Source: Labrys wisconsinensis (GTDB taxonomy: Bacteria; Pseudomonadota; Alphaproteobacteria; Rhizobiales; Labraceae). Taken from it: a stretch of 64,000 nt of DNA. The notes below the pieces were generated by a model that was given only the letters and a program-made list of their open reading frames with translations, ran no database searches and was not told the DNA's origin. The stretch lies in the NCBI RefSeq assembly GCF_030814995.1, contig NZ_JAUSVX010000019.1, positions 1 to 64,000 on the forward strand. The letters are read 5' to 3'. Positions within the stretch are counted from its first letter, which is position 1. Each line of letters starts with the position of its first letter. A program made the translations under genes and the position numbers. Positions 54,998 through 64,000 of this stretch are shown here, piece by piece.

Positions 54998-55971
54998 GCG
55001 GCGACGGTCCAGCAGGCGGCGCAATGGCCCGGCGCGCGCGGCTGCAGCGGCGGCACCTCGGTGCGGCAGCGATCGATCCGCAGCTCGCAGCGCTCCTGAA
55101 AGCGGCAGGCCGGCAGATCGGCACGGGAGAGGTCCGGCGCGAGGCCGGGCACGCCGACGAGGTCCTCGAGGCGCGCGCCGGTGCCCGGCGTCGCGCGGAG
55201 CAGGCGGCGCGTGTAGGGATGGCGCGGCCGCTCGACGATGGCGGCCGTCGGCCCGGTCTCGACGAGCTGCCCCGCATGCATCACCGCCAGCCGATCGCAT
55301 CGCTCCGCGGCGAGCGCGAGGTCGTGGGTGATGAAGATCATCGCCATGCCGCGCTCGCGGGCCAGGCCGGCGACGAGGTCGAGGATGAGCGCCTGCGTGG
55401 TGACGTCGAGGCCGGTCGTCGGCTCGTCGGCGATCAGGAGCCGGGGCGCGCAGGCCAGCGCCAGCGCGACCATGACGCGCTGGCACGTGCCGCCGGAGAG
55501 CTCATGGGGATAGGCAGAGGCCCGCGCCGCCGGATCGGGGATGCCGACCCCGGCGAGCATGGCGACGGCCTCGTCCCGGGCCTGGCGGCGCGACAGGCCG
55601 GCATGGGCGCGCAGCACGTCCGAAATCTGCTTGCCGACCGGCCGGACCGGATTGAGGGCGCGCCGGGGATGCTGGAAAACCATCGACAGCCGCCTACCAC
55701 GCAGGCGGCGCAGCCGCGCTTCCGGCAGGCCGAGCAGGTCCTCGCCCTCGAACAGGATGCGACCGCCGGCGACCACGGCGCTCCGGTCGAGGAGGCCCAT
55801 CACCGCCAGGGCGGTGACGGACTTGCCCGAGCCGCTCTCGCCGAGAATGCCGACCGTCTCCCCCGCCCCCACCTCGAGCGAGACCCGGTCGAGAACCCGG
55901 AACCGGCCGCCGCGGGGAGCCGGGAAGTCCACACTGAGAGTCTCCAGGCGCAGGATCGGCTCGGCGCTCAC
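54994..55971 (-). CDS. Peptide/nickel ABC transporter ATPase (DppD-type)
   Basis: 325 residues from a GTG at 55971 that overlaps the permease stop (GTGA). Walker A is GESGSGKSV, the Q-loop SMVFQHPRRALNPV, the signature LSGGTCQRVMVALALA and Walker B LLIADEPTTGLD. C-terminal HPYTRRLLRATPG and the Cys-rich CRFQERCELRIDRC are family marks. Signature Thr-Cys replaces Met-Arg/Gln-Arg. It pairs with the DppF-type ATPase. Confidence 0.9.
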   Translation of the reverse strand: MSAEPILRLETLSVDFPAPRGGRFRVLDRVSLEVGAGETVGILGESGSGKSVTALAVMGLLDRSAVVAGGRILFEGEDLLGLPEARLRRLRGRRLSMVFQHPRRALNPVRPVGKQISDVLRAHAGLSRRQARDEAVAMLAGVGIPDPAARASAYPHELSGGTCQRVMVALALACAPRLLIADEPTTGLDVTTQALILDLVAGLARERGMAMIFITHDLALAAERCDRLAVMHAGQLVETGPTAAIVERPRHPYTRRLLRATPGTGARLEDLVGVPGLAPDLSRADLPACRFQERCELRIDRCRTEVPPLQPRAPGHCAACWTVAA

Positions 55972-56804
55972 GCCGCCCTCCTCACGTCCAGGAGGTCGCG
56001 CAGGGCATCCCCCGAAAGGTTGAAGGCGAGCACGGCGAACATCAGCGCCAGGCCGGGGCAGGCTGCGACCCACCACTGGCCGGTGATGATGAACTGGGCG
56101 CCCTCGCTGACGAGAACGCCCCATTCCGGCGCCGGCGGGCGCACGCCGACGCCGATGAAGGAGAGGCCCGCGGTGTTGAGGATGGCCCAGCCGAGATTGA
56201 GCGACATCTGCACGACCAGGGCCGGCAGGATGTTCGGCAGGAGCACGCCGAACAGCAAGGCGAGATCCCCTGCCCCGCCGAGGCGCGCCGCCTGGACGTA
56301 GCCGGCGTTGCGGCGCACGGCGACCTCGCTGCGGGAGAAGCGGATATAGAAGGGCAGGTTGATCAGGGCCGTGGCGTAAATGATGTTCGCCACGCCGTTG
56401 CCGAGCACCGCCGCCATCGCCATGGCGACGATGAACAGCGGGAAGGCCATGAGCACGTCGACAAGCCGGCCGACCCACTGATCGAGCGGGCCGCCGACAA
56501 AGCCGCAGGCGGCGCCGATGGTGTTGCCGACGACGAAGGACAAGGCCACGGCCGAGACGGCGATGGCGAGGTCGAGCCGCGCGGCGACCAGGACACGGCT
56601 GAAGATGTCGCGCCCGAGCTGGTCCGTGCCGAACCAATGCGCCGCGGACGGGGCCTCCAGCGCCTGGCGCACATTGGTGGCCAGGGGATCGTAGGGCGCG
56701 ATCGACGGGCCGAGCAGCGCCAGGAGCAGCAGCACGCCGGCGCAGCCGAGCGCCAGCAGGCCCGAGGGGCGGAGCGCCATGCCTTCCATGCGCCAGCTCC
56801 GCAT
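55968..56804 (-). CDS. Peptide/nickel ABC transporter permease (DppC-type)
   Basis: 278 residues. LLLLALLGPSIAPYDPLATN then HWFGTDQLGRDIFSRVL is the DppC start, and GLSFIGVGVRPPAPEWGVLV the family end block. Six membrane segments. It starts 1 bp after the DppB stop and overlaps the DppD start. Confidence 0.92.
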   Translation of the reverse strand: MRSWRMEGMALRPSGLLALGCAGVLLLLALLGPSIAPYDPLATNVRQALEAPSAAHWFGTDQLGRDIFSRVLVAARLDLAIAVSAVALSFVVGNTIGAACGFVGGPLDQWVGRLVDVLMAFPLFIVAMAMAAVLGNGVANIIYATALINLPFYIRFSRSEVAVRRNAGYVQAARLGGAGDLALLFGVLLPNILPALVVQMSLNLGWAILNTAGLSFIGVGVRPPAPEWGVLVSEGAQFIITGQWWVAACPGLALMFAVLAFNLSGDALRDLLDVRRAA

Positions 56805-56805
56805 C

Positions 56806-57834
56806 TCAGCCGCTCCGCCCCGCCCGCGGATCGACGAGGCCGTAGACGATGTCGATGACGAGATTGGCGGCGGCGAAGATGCCGGCGACGACGAGCACGA
56901 AGCCTTGAACGGGGGCGTAGTCGGAGCTCATGAGCGCGTCGATCGCATAGGAGCTGACGCCCGGCCAGGCGAAGACCTTCTCGACGAGGACGTTGGCGCC
57001 GAGCATGGTGGAGAACACCATGCCGAGCGCGGTGACGATCGCGATCAGCGCATTGCGCAGCGCGTAGTGCACCAGGATCGTCCATCGCGACAGGCCGAGC
57101 GACCGGGCGGTCCTGATGAAGTCCGACGACAGGAGGTCGAGCATGGCGCCGCGGGTGATCCGCGCCAGCGGCGCGAGGGCGAAGAGCGCCATGGTGATGC
57201 TGGGCAGGACGAGGTGCCGCAGCCCGGACAGGAAGGCCGGGCCGTCGCCGGCGAGCGCGCTGTCGACCAGCACGAAGCCGGTGACGGCGGCGGGCGGATC
57301 CATCCAGCCGTCGAGCCGGCCGATCGGCTCCGGCGCCCAGCCGAGCGCGAAGTAGAAGGCATAGATGAGGCCGAGGCCGACGACGAAGGCGGGCAGCGAT
57401 GTCCCGACGGTCGCGACCAGACGGCAGGCATGATCGATGACGCTGCCCGGCCGCAGGGCCGCGGCGATGCCGAGCGGCAGCGCCGTGGCGACGGCGAGGA
57501 GAAGCGCCGAGAAGGTCAGCTCGAGGGAGGCCGGCAGGCGCTGCAGGAGGTCGCGGACGACCGGCTCGCCGGTGGTGAACGAGCGCCCGAGATCGCCGCG
57601 GGCGATGTCGCCGACATAGAGCACGAGCTGCTCGGCAAGGGGACGGTCGAGCCCGAGCTGCCGGCGCAGCGCCGCCACTTCCTCCGGGCCCGAGCCGGGG
57701 CCGGAGGCGAGCATGGCCGCGGGATCGCCGGGCAGGACGCGCATGATCACGAAGGTGAAGAGCACGGCTCCCGCAAGGACCGGCAGCACCGCGAGGATGC
57801 GCTTCAGCACGAAGAGGGGCAGCGAGCGTGGCAC
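56806..57834 (-). CDS. Peptide/nickel ABC transporter permease (DppB-type)
   Basis: 342 residues. The first membrane segment is followed by FVIMRVLPGDPAAML, the DppB hallmark, then QLGLDRPLAEQLVLYVGDI and DFIRTARSLGLSRWTILVHY, the coupling loop. It lacks a signal and ends DIVYGLVDPRAGRSG. Second gene of the operon, 31 bp after the binding protein. Confidence 0.92.
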   Translation of the reverse strand: MPRSLPLFVLKRILAVLPVLAGAVLFTFVIMRVLPGDPAAMLASGPGSGPEEVAALRRQLGLDRPLAEQLVLYVGDIARGDLGRSFTTGEPVVRDLLQRLPASLELTFSALLLAVATALPLGIAAALRPGSVIDHACRLVATVGTSLPAFVVGLGLIYAFYFALGWAPEPIGRLDGWMDPPAAVTGFVLVDSALAGDGPAFLSGLRHLVLPSITMALFALAPLARITRGAMLDLLSSDFIRTARSLGLSRWTILVHYALRNALIAIVTALGMVFSTMLGANVLVEKVFAWPGVSSYAIDALMSSDYAPVQGFVLVVAGIFAAANLVIDIVYGLVDPRAGRSG

Positions 57835-57865
57835 GATTCATCCCGTGACGGCGCAGGTGCCCCCG

Positions 57866-59473
57866 TCATGCGCTACGGAGTGTGCGGAAGTCCACCTGGC
57901 CATGGATGTAATAGGTGAAGCCGTCCAGCCGCGGCTGCAGGGCGGCCTCGAAGGAGGGCAGCCACAACAGGACGATCGGCACCTTGTCGAACACGATGCC
58001 GATCGCCTTGCGGATCGCCTCGTCATATCGGGCATGATCCGTCTCCCAGCGCGCCGCATTGACCAGCTCGTCCAGCTCTTCGTCCTGGAAATTGCCGAAG
58101 TTCCAGCGCCAGTCGCCCTGGAAGAAGATACGGAAGAAATAGTCGGGGTCGTTGAACCAGGCCGACGAGGCCTCGACATAGAACGGGACCTTGCGCTGGG
58201 TGAGCAGGGCCCCCCATTGCGCCTCCGCAACCTTCTCGATCGTCACCTTGACGCCGAGCTTGCCCAGCGCTTCCTGCACCAGCAGCGCGATCGGGTCGGC
58301 GATGGTCGCGTCGGCGACGTTGTAGCTGAACGTCGTCTCGAAGCCGCTGCCCAGCCCCGCCTCGGCGAGCAGCGCCCGCGCCTTGTCGAGATCGGTATCG
58401 TAGGGGAAGGCCTGCGGAAAGGAGGCCTCGGCGGGAACGCGCGATTTCGCCCCGTAGAGCGGCGTGCCGTGGCCGAAGACAGCCCCTTCGAGCAGGTCCT
58501 TGTACGGCAGCGCATAGGCGATCGCCTGGCGCACCCGCACATCGTCGAAGGGCTTCTGCCTGGTGTTGAAGGCGACGAAGCGGAAGGAATTCGTCACCGG
58601 CAGGGAGACGACCTTGACCGCCTTGTCGCCGGCGATGGCGTCGATGTCGCGCGGCGGCAGCTGCAGCGCGATGTCCGCGTCGCCCTTTCTCAGCGTCGCC
58701 ACCCGGCTGGACGCCGCCGGCACCACCTGGACGATCGCTCGCTTGAGATAGGGCAGCGCGCCGCCCTTCCAGCCGTCGAAGCGGCTGTAGACCACCTGCT
58801 GGCTGGGGTTCCACGTCTCGACCCGGTAGGCGCCGCTGCCGGCTTCGTTGCTGCGCAGCCATTCGGCGCCCCAGGGATCGGCCTCCGTCGCATGGCTCTT
58901 CACCAGCGCCGAATTGATGACCGAGGCGAAAGTCAGGGCCAGGTTCGGCAGGGTGAGGCGGTCCTTGCGGTCGAACCTGATGCGCAGCGTATGGGCGTCG
59001 ACGACCTCGAACTGCGCGGCATCCTTCAAGGACCCCGTCGCCAGCTGGTTCTTCGAGGCCGGCAGGCTGACGCCGCGGGCGAGCGACCAGCGCACGTCCT
59101 CGGCCGTCACCGGCGCGCCGTCATGGAAGGTCGCGTCGGGGCGCAGGTGGAAGACGAGGCTGCGCCCCTCGTCGCTCTCCTCCCAGGCCTGCGCCAGCTC
59201 GCCCGTGAACCTGGCATAGTCGTAGCGATAGAGGCCGGCCGACACCTCGCGGCGATCGAACTGGATCAGCCTGTCGTAGACGTTGGAGAAGGTGCCGAGC
59301 GAGGCCGGGCTGACGCCCGTGCCGTGCGGATCCAGCGAGTTCGGCCGCCCCTCCGCCACCACGCGCAGGGTCTCCGCGCGCGCCTGCGCGAAGGCGTCCC
59401 TGTCCGGCCAGGCCCCCAGGCAGGCGGCGGCCCCGGCTGCCGCGCTGCCCTTCAAGAAAATCCTGCGGTCCAT
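57866..59473 (-). CDS. Peptide/nickel-type ABC transporter substrate-binding protein, Tat-exported
   Basis: 535 residues from MDRRIFLKGSAAAGAAACLG, a twin-arginine signal ending DAFAQA; GGGGTGG lies just before this ATG, which favours it over an ATG 12 bp upstream. Mature part: RVVAEGRPNSLDPHGTG, LVFHLRPDATFHDGAPVTAE and PLYGAKSRVPAEASFPQAFP are SBP family-5 marks. It binds a peptide, metal chelate or similar solute. First gene of the operon; a tandem repeat lies 225 bp upstream. Confidence 0.9.
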   Translation of the reverse strand: MDRRIFLKGSAAAGAAACLGAWPDRDAFAQARAETLRVVAEGRPNSLDPHGTGVSPASLGTFSNVYDRLIQFDRREVSAGLYRYDYARFTGELAQAWEESDEGRSLVFHLRPDATFHDGAPVTAEDVRWSLARGVSLPASKNQLATGSLKDAAQFEVVDAHTLRIRFDRKDRLTLPNLALTFASVINSALVKSHATEADPWGAEWLRSNEAGSGAYRVETWNPSQQVVYSRFDGWKGGALPYLKRAIVQVVPAASSRVATLRKGDADIALQLPPRDIDAIAGDKAVKVVSLPVTNSFRFVAFNTRQKPFDDVRVRQAIAYALPYKDLLEGAVFGHGTPLYGAKSRVPAEASFPQAFPYDTDLDKARALLAEAGLGSGFETTFSYNVADATIADPIALLVQEALGKLGVKVTIEKVAEAQWGALLTQRKVPFYVEASSAWFNDPDYFFRIFFQGDWRWNFGNFQDEELDELVNAARWETDHARYDEAIRKAIGIVFDKVPIVLLWLPSFEAALQPRLDGFTYYIHGQVDFRTLRSA

Positions 59474-59697
59474 CGTCCACCCCATGAAATCGGCTCGGCG
59501 CCCTGGCCGTCCCGAGAGATCTGCAGATAGGGCATGGTCGCCCGATTGCAAGCGCGGCGTTTTCGTCGAGCCGGGTCCGTCCGCCATCACAGCGATCCAT
59601 GCCGCGGCGGGTGGGCGCCGTTCAACCAGCAATCGGCGATGGCATGCGCCTTCCAGCGCACGGGATCGTGCTGTTCCACGCCATGGACGCGGCGACA

Positions 59698-59746
59698 ATA
59701 TGTTAAGTATATATATTATATGTTAAGTATATATATTATATGTTAA
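59698..59746. repeat. 20-bp AT-rich tandem repeat, 2.4 copies
   Basis: TGTTAAGTATATATATTATA occurs twice head to tail (59701-59720 and 59721-59740) and a third copy begins with TGTTAA. It is almost pure A/T in a very GC-rich region. It lies in the 302-bp gap between two minus-strand operons, upstream of the binding-protein gene, where it may be a regulator array, an UP element or a bent-DNA site. The rest of the gap holds no gene. Confidence 0.85.
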
Positions 59747-59775
59747 TTCTACTATCATGGAGACCTGCCAGCGAC

Positions 59776-61431
59776 TCAGCCCGCGGCCTGGCTCTGCGGC
59801 GCGAGCGCCATGCGCGGCGCTGCCCCGAGGAGCTTCCTGGTGAAATCGTGCTGCGGGTTCTGGAACACCTGCTCGACCGGCCCGCGCTCGACCACCTTTC
59901 CGTCCTGCATGACCAGGACCGCGTCGCTCATGTGGCGGATCACGCCGAGGTCGTGCGAGATGAAGAGATAGGACAGGCCGAGCTCGTCCTGGAGATCGGT
60001 CAGGAGGTCGAGGATCTGCGCCTGCACGGAGACGTCGAGCGCCGACACCGGCTCGTCGCAGACGATCACCTTCGGCCCCGAGGCGATGGCCCGGGCGATC
60101 GCCACCCGCTGCCTCTGGCCACCCGACAGCTGCAGCGGCCAGCGTGCCGCATGCTCGGCCGTCAGCCGGACCGTCTTGAGCAGGCCGGCGATGCGCTCGC
60201 GATGCTGCGGGCGCGGCACGCCGCCGGCTTCGAGCGCGTCCGCCAGGATCCGTCCGACGGTCCAGCGCGGATCGAAGGAGCTGAGCGGGTCCTGGTAGAT
60301 GACGCCGAGCTGCGGCCGCCGCGGCCGGCGCAGCCTCTCCGGCACATGGCCCGGAGCCGCGGCGACCCAGAGGCTGCCGTCGAACGTCACCGTGCCCCGG
60401 TCGGGCTGGGCGAGGCCGAGGGCCAGCCGGGCGGTCGTCGTCTTGCCGGAGCCGGATTCGCCGATCAGGCCGAGCGTCTGGCCGGCCTCCAGCCTGAAGC
60501 TGACCGCATCGACGGCGAGGCGCCGGCGCTGGTCGGGGCCGTCATAGGTCTTGGACAGGTCCGTGGCCTCGAGCACGGCCTGGTGCCGCGGCGCCAGCCG
60601 GGTGACGGTCCGGCCGCGATCCTCGCGCATCGGACGGATGCCGCGCCGATGCCGTCCCGGAACGGCGTCGAGCAGGGCTCGCGTGTAGGGATGGCTCGGG
60701 CGGGTCAGCACTTGCGCCATCGCCCCCTGCTCGACCACCTCGCCCTGGTTGAGCACCAGGACCTCGTCGGCCAGCTGCGAGACGACCGCCAGGTCGTGGC
60801 TGATGAGCAGCAGCCCGGTTCCCCGCTGCTTGATGGTGGCGAGAAGGTCGAGGATCTGGGCCTGCACGGTGGTGTCGAGGGCGGTGGTCGGCTCATCGGC
60901 GATCAGCACGGCCGGCTCGAGCGCCAGCGCCGTGGCGATGAGCGCCCGCTGGCGCAGCCCGCCGGAGAGCTCGTCCGGACGCTGGCGGGCCCGCAGGGCC
61001 GGCTCCGGCACCCCGACGCGCTCGAGCAGCTCCAGCATCCGCCGATGGTCGGCTGCCCCGCCGCCGCCATGGGCGGACAGGGCTTCCAGGATTTCCTGGC
61101 CGACCGTCCGCAGCGGATCGAGCGAGACCAGCGCATCCTGCAGGACGAAGCCGATATCCCGGCCGCGCAGCGATCGCCACCCGGCCTGCGACAGGCCGCG
61201 AAGGTCGCGTCCGGCATAGCTCAGCCGGCGCGCATCGACCCCGGCGCCGGCCCCCGTCAGGCCGACCAGCGTGCGGGCGGTGACGCTCTTGCCCGAGCCG
61301 GACTCGCCGACCAGGGCGACGGCCTGGCCCGGGCGGATGCTGAAGGAGATGTTCCGGACCACGCTGCGCCTGGCAGCGCCCTGTCCCAGCGTGACGGAGA
61401 GATCTTCGACGACGAGATGTCCCGTGCTCAT
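59776..61431 (-). CDS. Fused double ATPase of a peptide/nickel ABC transporter (DppD-DppF type)
   Basis: 551 residues holding two complete ATPase domains. The first (about 1-260) has GESGSGKSVT, the signature LSGGLRQRALIATAL and LIADEPTTALD. The second (about 285-540) has GESGSGKTTT, LSGGQRQRVAIARAI and VCDEPVSALD. Linker near 262-284. Start MSTGHLVVEDL overlaps the permease stop. Unlike the neighbouring operon, both ATPases are in one chain. Both sites look competent. Confidence 0.92.
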   Translation of the reverse strand: MSTGHLVVEDLSVTLGQGAARRSVVRNISFSIRPGQAVALVGESGSGKSVTARTLVGLTGAGAGVDARRLSYAGRDLRGLSQAGWRSLRGRDIGFVLQDALVSLDPLRTVGQEILEALSAHGGGGAADHRRMLELLERVGVPEPALRARQRPDELSGGLRQRALIATALALEPAVLIADEPTTALDTTVQAQILDLLATIKQRGTGLLLISHDLAVVSQLADEVLVLNQGEVVEQGAMAQVLTRPSHPYTRALLDAVPGRHRRGIRPMREDRGRTVTRLAPRHQAVLEATDLSKTYDGPDQRRRLAVDAVSFRLEAGQTLGLIGESGSGKTTTARLALGLAQPDRGTVTFDGSLWVAAAPGHVPERLRRPRRPQLGVIYQDPLSSFDPRWTVGRILADALEAGGVPRPQHRERIAGLLKTVRLTAEHAARWPLQLSGGQRQRVAIARAIASGPKVIVCDEPVSALDVSVQAQILDLLTDLQDELGLSYLFISHDLGVIRHMSDAVLVMQDGKVVERGPVEQVFQNPQHDFTRKLLGAAPRMALAPQSQAAG

Positions 61432-62291
61432 CAGGCGCGTCCCTCGATCAGGCGTTGCAGGTGGCGGCCGAAGACGGTGGTGGCGAGCGTGGTCAGGACG
61501 ATCGCCAGCCCGGGAAAGAAGGTCAGCCACCAGGCCTGCTGCACGAAATTGCGGCCCATCGACAGCATCGTGCCCCATTCCGCCGCCGGCGGCCGGGCGC
61601 CGAGGCCGAGGAAGGACAGCGCCGAGGCCCAGACGATGGCCTGCCCGACGCCCATGGTGATCGCCACGATCAGGGGCCGCATGGCGTTCGGCAGCACCTG
61701 CCGGCGGATCGTCCGCGCCGGCGTGTGGCCGAGGGCCCGGGCCGCCTCGATATAGCCGGCGTGCCGCACCGCCAGCACCTGGCCGAAGACCATGCGCGCA
61801 TAGCCCGGCGCATTGCCGATGCCGGTCGCGATCACCAGCGGCACCAGCCCGTCGCCGAGATGGGCGCCGAAGAGCAGCGCCAGGATCATGGTCGGGAAGG
61901 AGAACAGGACGTCGAGGATCCAGCCGACCGCCCGTTCCGCGAGGCGGCCGGCGAGTCCGCCCGCCAGGCCCAGCACCACGGCCAGCGCCATGGACAGGGC
62001 GACCGCGCCGACCCCGAGCAGCAGCGACTGCCGCGCGCCGTAGACGACGCGTGCATAGATATCCCGCCCCGACTGGTCGGTGCCGAAGGGATGGGCCCAG
62101 CCCGGCGGCTGGAAGGCCTGCCTGGGTGCGATCGCCAGCGGATTGACCTGCGTGAAGAGCTGCGGAGCGATGCAGGCCAGCACGAGCGCGGCCAGGAACA
62201 GCGCGGCCAGGGCGGGTCCGAGGGCGGGCAGCCGCTGGATGCGGAGGCGGGCCGCGCCGGATGCGGGCAGTCCGGCTTCGGATGCGCTCAT
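61431..62291 (-). CDS. Peptide/nickel ABC transporter permease (DppC-type)
   Basis: 286 residues. PPGWAHPFGTDQSGRDIYAR is the DppC mark, then RTIRRQVLPNAMRPLIVAIT and SALSFLGLGARPPAAEWGTM. Six membrane segments. The ATG at 62291 overlaps the DppB stop (ATGA) and its stop overlaps the ATPase start. Confidence 0.92.
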   Translation of the reverse strand: MSASEAGLPASGAARLRIQRLPALGPALAALFLAALVLACIAPQLFTQVNPLAIAPRQAFQPPGWAHPFGTDQSGRDIYARVVYGARQSLLLGVGAVALSMALAVVLGLAGGLAGRLAERAVGWILDVLFSFPTMILALLFGAHLGDGLVPLVIATGIGNAPGYARMVFGQVLAVRHAGYIEAARALGHTPARTIRRQVLPNAMRPLIVAITMGVGQAIVWASALSFLGLGARPPAAEWGTMLSMGRNFVQQAWWLTFFPGLAIVLTTLATTVFGRHLQRLIEGRA

Positions 62292-63277
62292 GTCCGGCCG
62301 GCCTCGATACGGGGATCGACGACGACGTAGAGGGCGTCGACCAGGATGCTGGTGACGATGTAGACCAGCGTGACGAAGAGCGTGATGCCGATGGTGAGCG
62401 GCATGTCCTGCAGCGACACGGCCTGGTAGAGCTGGCGCCCCAGCCCCTGGCGCGAGAAGATCAGCTCCACCAGCACGGAATTGCCGATCAGCGAGCCGAC
62501 GGCCCAGGCGGACAGGCTGACGCCCGGCAGCACCGCGTGCCGCAGCGCATGCCGCCAGCGGACCGGCCAGTCGCCGAGGCCGCGCATCCGCGCCGACAGG
62601 ATGAACGGCTGGTCCAGCGCCAGCTCGAGCGATTCGCGCATCACCTGGGCGAGGAAGCCCGCCAGCGGCACGGCCAGGGCCAGCGTCGGCAGCACGAGGC
62701 TCACGAGGCCGCCATTGCCCTCGGGCGGGAACAGCCGCAGGCCGAAGGAGAAGACGGCGAGGAGGACGATGCCGAGCCAGAATTGCGGCAGGGACGCGCT
62801 GACCGTCTCGATCGCCGATCCGAGGCCGCTGACCCATCGGCCTCGGCGCGTCGTGCCCAGCACCGATACCAGCGCGAGCACCCAGGCGACCAGCAGCGAG
62901 GCCGCCGTCAGCTGCAGCGTCGGCCAGACCTGCTCGGCGATGACGTCGGCGACAGGCAGGTGCTGGGAGAAGGAGACGCCGAAATCGCCGCGCAGCAGCC
63001 GGCCGATATAGATCGCGTATTGCGTGAGCAGGGGCTGGTCGAGCCCGAACTCCTTGACCGCCGCCGCGATGGTTTCGGGCGTCGGATTGGAGGTCGGCCC
63101 GCCCAGCAGCGCCCGCACGGGATCACCGGGCGTCAGGTGCAGCGCGAAGAACGTCACCGTCGCCGACGCCAGCAGCACCAGCCCGCCGCCCCCCGCGCGC
63201 AGGAGGAGGCGCTGCGCCAGGCGGCGCAGCCGCCGGGTCTGCGGCGGCCGCGGCTCGCGGCCGGACGCCGCGCTCAT
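62288..63277 (-). CDS. Peptide/nickel ABC transporter permease (DppB-type)
   Basis: 329 residues with an arginine-rich cytosolic start. FFALHLTPGDPVRALLGG is the DppB mark, then KEFGLDQPLLTQYAIYIGRL and YIVTSILVDALYVVVDPRIE. It overlaps the binding-protein stop by ATGA and forms the channel with the DppC-type partner. Confidence 0.92.
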   Translation of the reverse strand: MSAASGREPRPPQTRRLRRLAQRLLLRAGGGGLVLLASATVTFFALHLTPGDPVRALLGGPTSNPTPETIAAAVKEFGLDQPLLTQYAIYIGRLLRGDFGVSFSQHLPVADVIAEQVWPTLQLTAASLLVAWVLALVSVLGTTRRGRWVSGLGSAIETVSASLPQFWLGIVLLAVFSFGLRLFPPEGNGGLVSLVLPTLALAVPLAGFLAQVMRESLELALDQPFILSARMRGLGDWPVRWRHALRHAVLPGVSLSAWAVGSLIGNSVLVELIFSRQGLGRQLYQAVSLQDMPLTIGITLFVTLVYIVTSILVDALYVVVDPRIEAGRT

Positions 63278-64000
63278 TTCGAGACCCAGGCGTCGTAGAG
63301 CGTGGTGACGGTCAGGGACGGCTCCAGCCGCACGTCGTGGGCCGTCTTATAGACGCCGAGGCGCGTGCTCTGGGGATAGGTCCGCAATTGCAGATATTGG
63401 CCGGAGATCAGCTCCTGCGCCTGGCGATAGAGGCCGCGGCGCGTGGCCTCGTCCTGCGTCTCCAGGGCCTTCTCGACGGTGTCGTCGAAGGCGGCGTTCT
63501 GCAGGCCGGAGCCGTTCTGGTGATAGCCGCCCGATCCGGCGGCGCCGAGGAACTCGGATCCGAAGACGATGCGCAGCACGTCGGCCGTGTTGGTGTTCCA
63601 GTAGTCGAGCGTGACGTCATAGTCCCACTTGCCCTGGCGCTCGCTCGATTCCGTGTCGCCGACCGGCTCCAGCCGGACGTCGAACCCCACCTGCCCGGCC
63701 GTCGCCTGGACCTGCTCCCACAAGGACCGTTCGGCCGGGCCGATCGAGGCGCCGATCGGGATGTGCACGGCCAGAGGCTGGCCGTTCCTGGAGCGCAGGC
63801 CGGAGGAATCGCGCTCGGTCCAGCCGGCCTCGTCGAGCAGCTTGTTGGCCCGGTCCGGATCATAGTCGTCGGCATGCTGGAAATCGCCGCTGTAGAACGG
63901 CGTCACCGCGCTCAGCGGGCCGGTGGCATGGTGATAGCGGCCGAAATAGACGCTGGCGAGGGCGCCGTCGATATCGGCCGAGCGCACGAAGGCCTCGCGG
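63274..64000 (-). CDS. Peptide/nickel-type ABC transporter substrate-binding protein, C-terminal part (cut by the window end)
   Basis: Only the last 242 codons are here; the start lies beyond 64000. GDFQHADDYDPDRANKLLDE and AGW, YDVTLDYWNTNTADVLRIVF and YRQAQELISGQYLQLRTYPQ are the C-terminal lobe of SBP family-5 proteins. It ends DAWVSK, overlapping the permease start. First gene of the fused-ATPase transporter operon. Confidence 0.88.
   Translation of the reverse strand, partial: REAFVRSADIDGALASVYFGRYHHATGPLSAVTPFYSGDFQHADDYDPDRANKLLDEAGWTERDSSGLRSRNGQPLAVHIPIGASIGPAERSLWEQVQATAGQVGFDVRLEPVGDTESSERQGKWDYDVTLDYWNTNTADVLRIVFGSEFLGAAGSGGYHQNGSGLQNAAFDDTVEKALETQDEATRRGLYRQAQELISGQYLQLRTYPQSTRLGVYKTAHDVRLEPSLTVTTLYDAWVSK

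Noticed and set aside
59698-59746. AT-rich repeat as a replication origin
   Set aside because: No DnaA boxes, rep gene or parAB genes near it; it is only 49 bp long.

Overview
The window is high-GC, densely packed DNA typical of an alphaproteobacterium of the Hyphomicrobiales (rhizobial relatives). The best pointers are the pcaDCHGB operon read divergently from pcaQ, a PcaQ-type operator between them, and many ABC uptake operons with Tat- or Sec-dependent binding proteins. I cannot name the genus.

Layout. (a) 1-1900: a decayed island edge with both ends of an IS5-type insertion sequence, a sialyltransferase-like gene and the 3' end of an initiator-tRNA-like sequence. (b) 2058-12002: a carbohydrate or sugar-acid locus. 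A GntR/FCD regulator is divergent from a binding protein, two permeases and an ATPase. Three enolase-superfamily dehydratase-like enzymes and one RraA/class II aldolase-like protein flank or follow them. A small lipoprotein gene comes next. (c) 12897-38485: an aromatic-acid catabolic region. It has an AraC regulator, maleylacetate reductase, a branched-chain-type ABC importer and a TfdB-like flavin hydroxylase; then pobA/pobR and another AraC regulator; then a second paralogous importer cassette framed by two aldehyde dehydrogenases and an SDR; then pcaB, pcaG, pcaH, pcaC, pcaD and pcaQ. Read together, the genes can take up an aromatic compound, oxidise an aldehyde to 4-hydroxybenzoate, convert it to protocatechuate (PobA) and cut it down to 3-oxoadipate (PcaGH, PcaB, PcaC, PcaD). 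(d) 38671-42443: a GcvT-fused FAD oxidoreductase (dimethylglycine/sarcosine type) and an orphan SsuD.

(e) 42595-52780: a polymorphic-toxin locus on the minus strand. A 2291-residue secreted Rhs/SpvB/FG-GAP protein ends in an AT-rich ParB-like toxin domain with an immunity-like gene behind it. Further downstream lie displaced toxin-tail and immunity modules: a deaminase-like tail with a DUF416 gene, and an unknown tail overlapping an unknown gene. They are interleaved with one intact and one decayed REP-associated tyrosine transposase (RAYT) and copies of its terminal repeat. This is the most interesting part of the window.

(f) 53302-64000: an ATC-hydrolase-like gene and two peptide/nickel-type ABC transporter operons. 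One has split ATPases; the other has a fused double ATPase and a binding protein cut by the window end. A 20-bp AT-rich tandem repeat lies between them.
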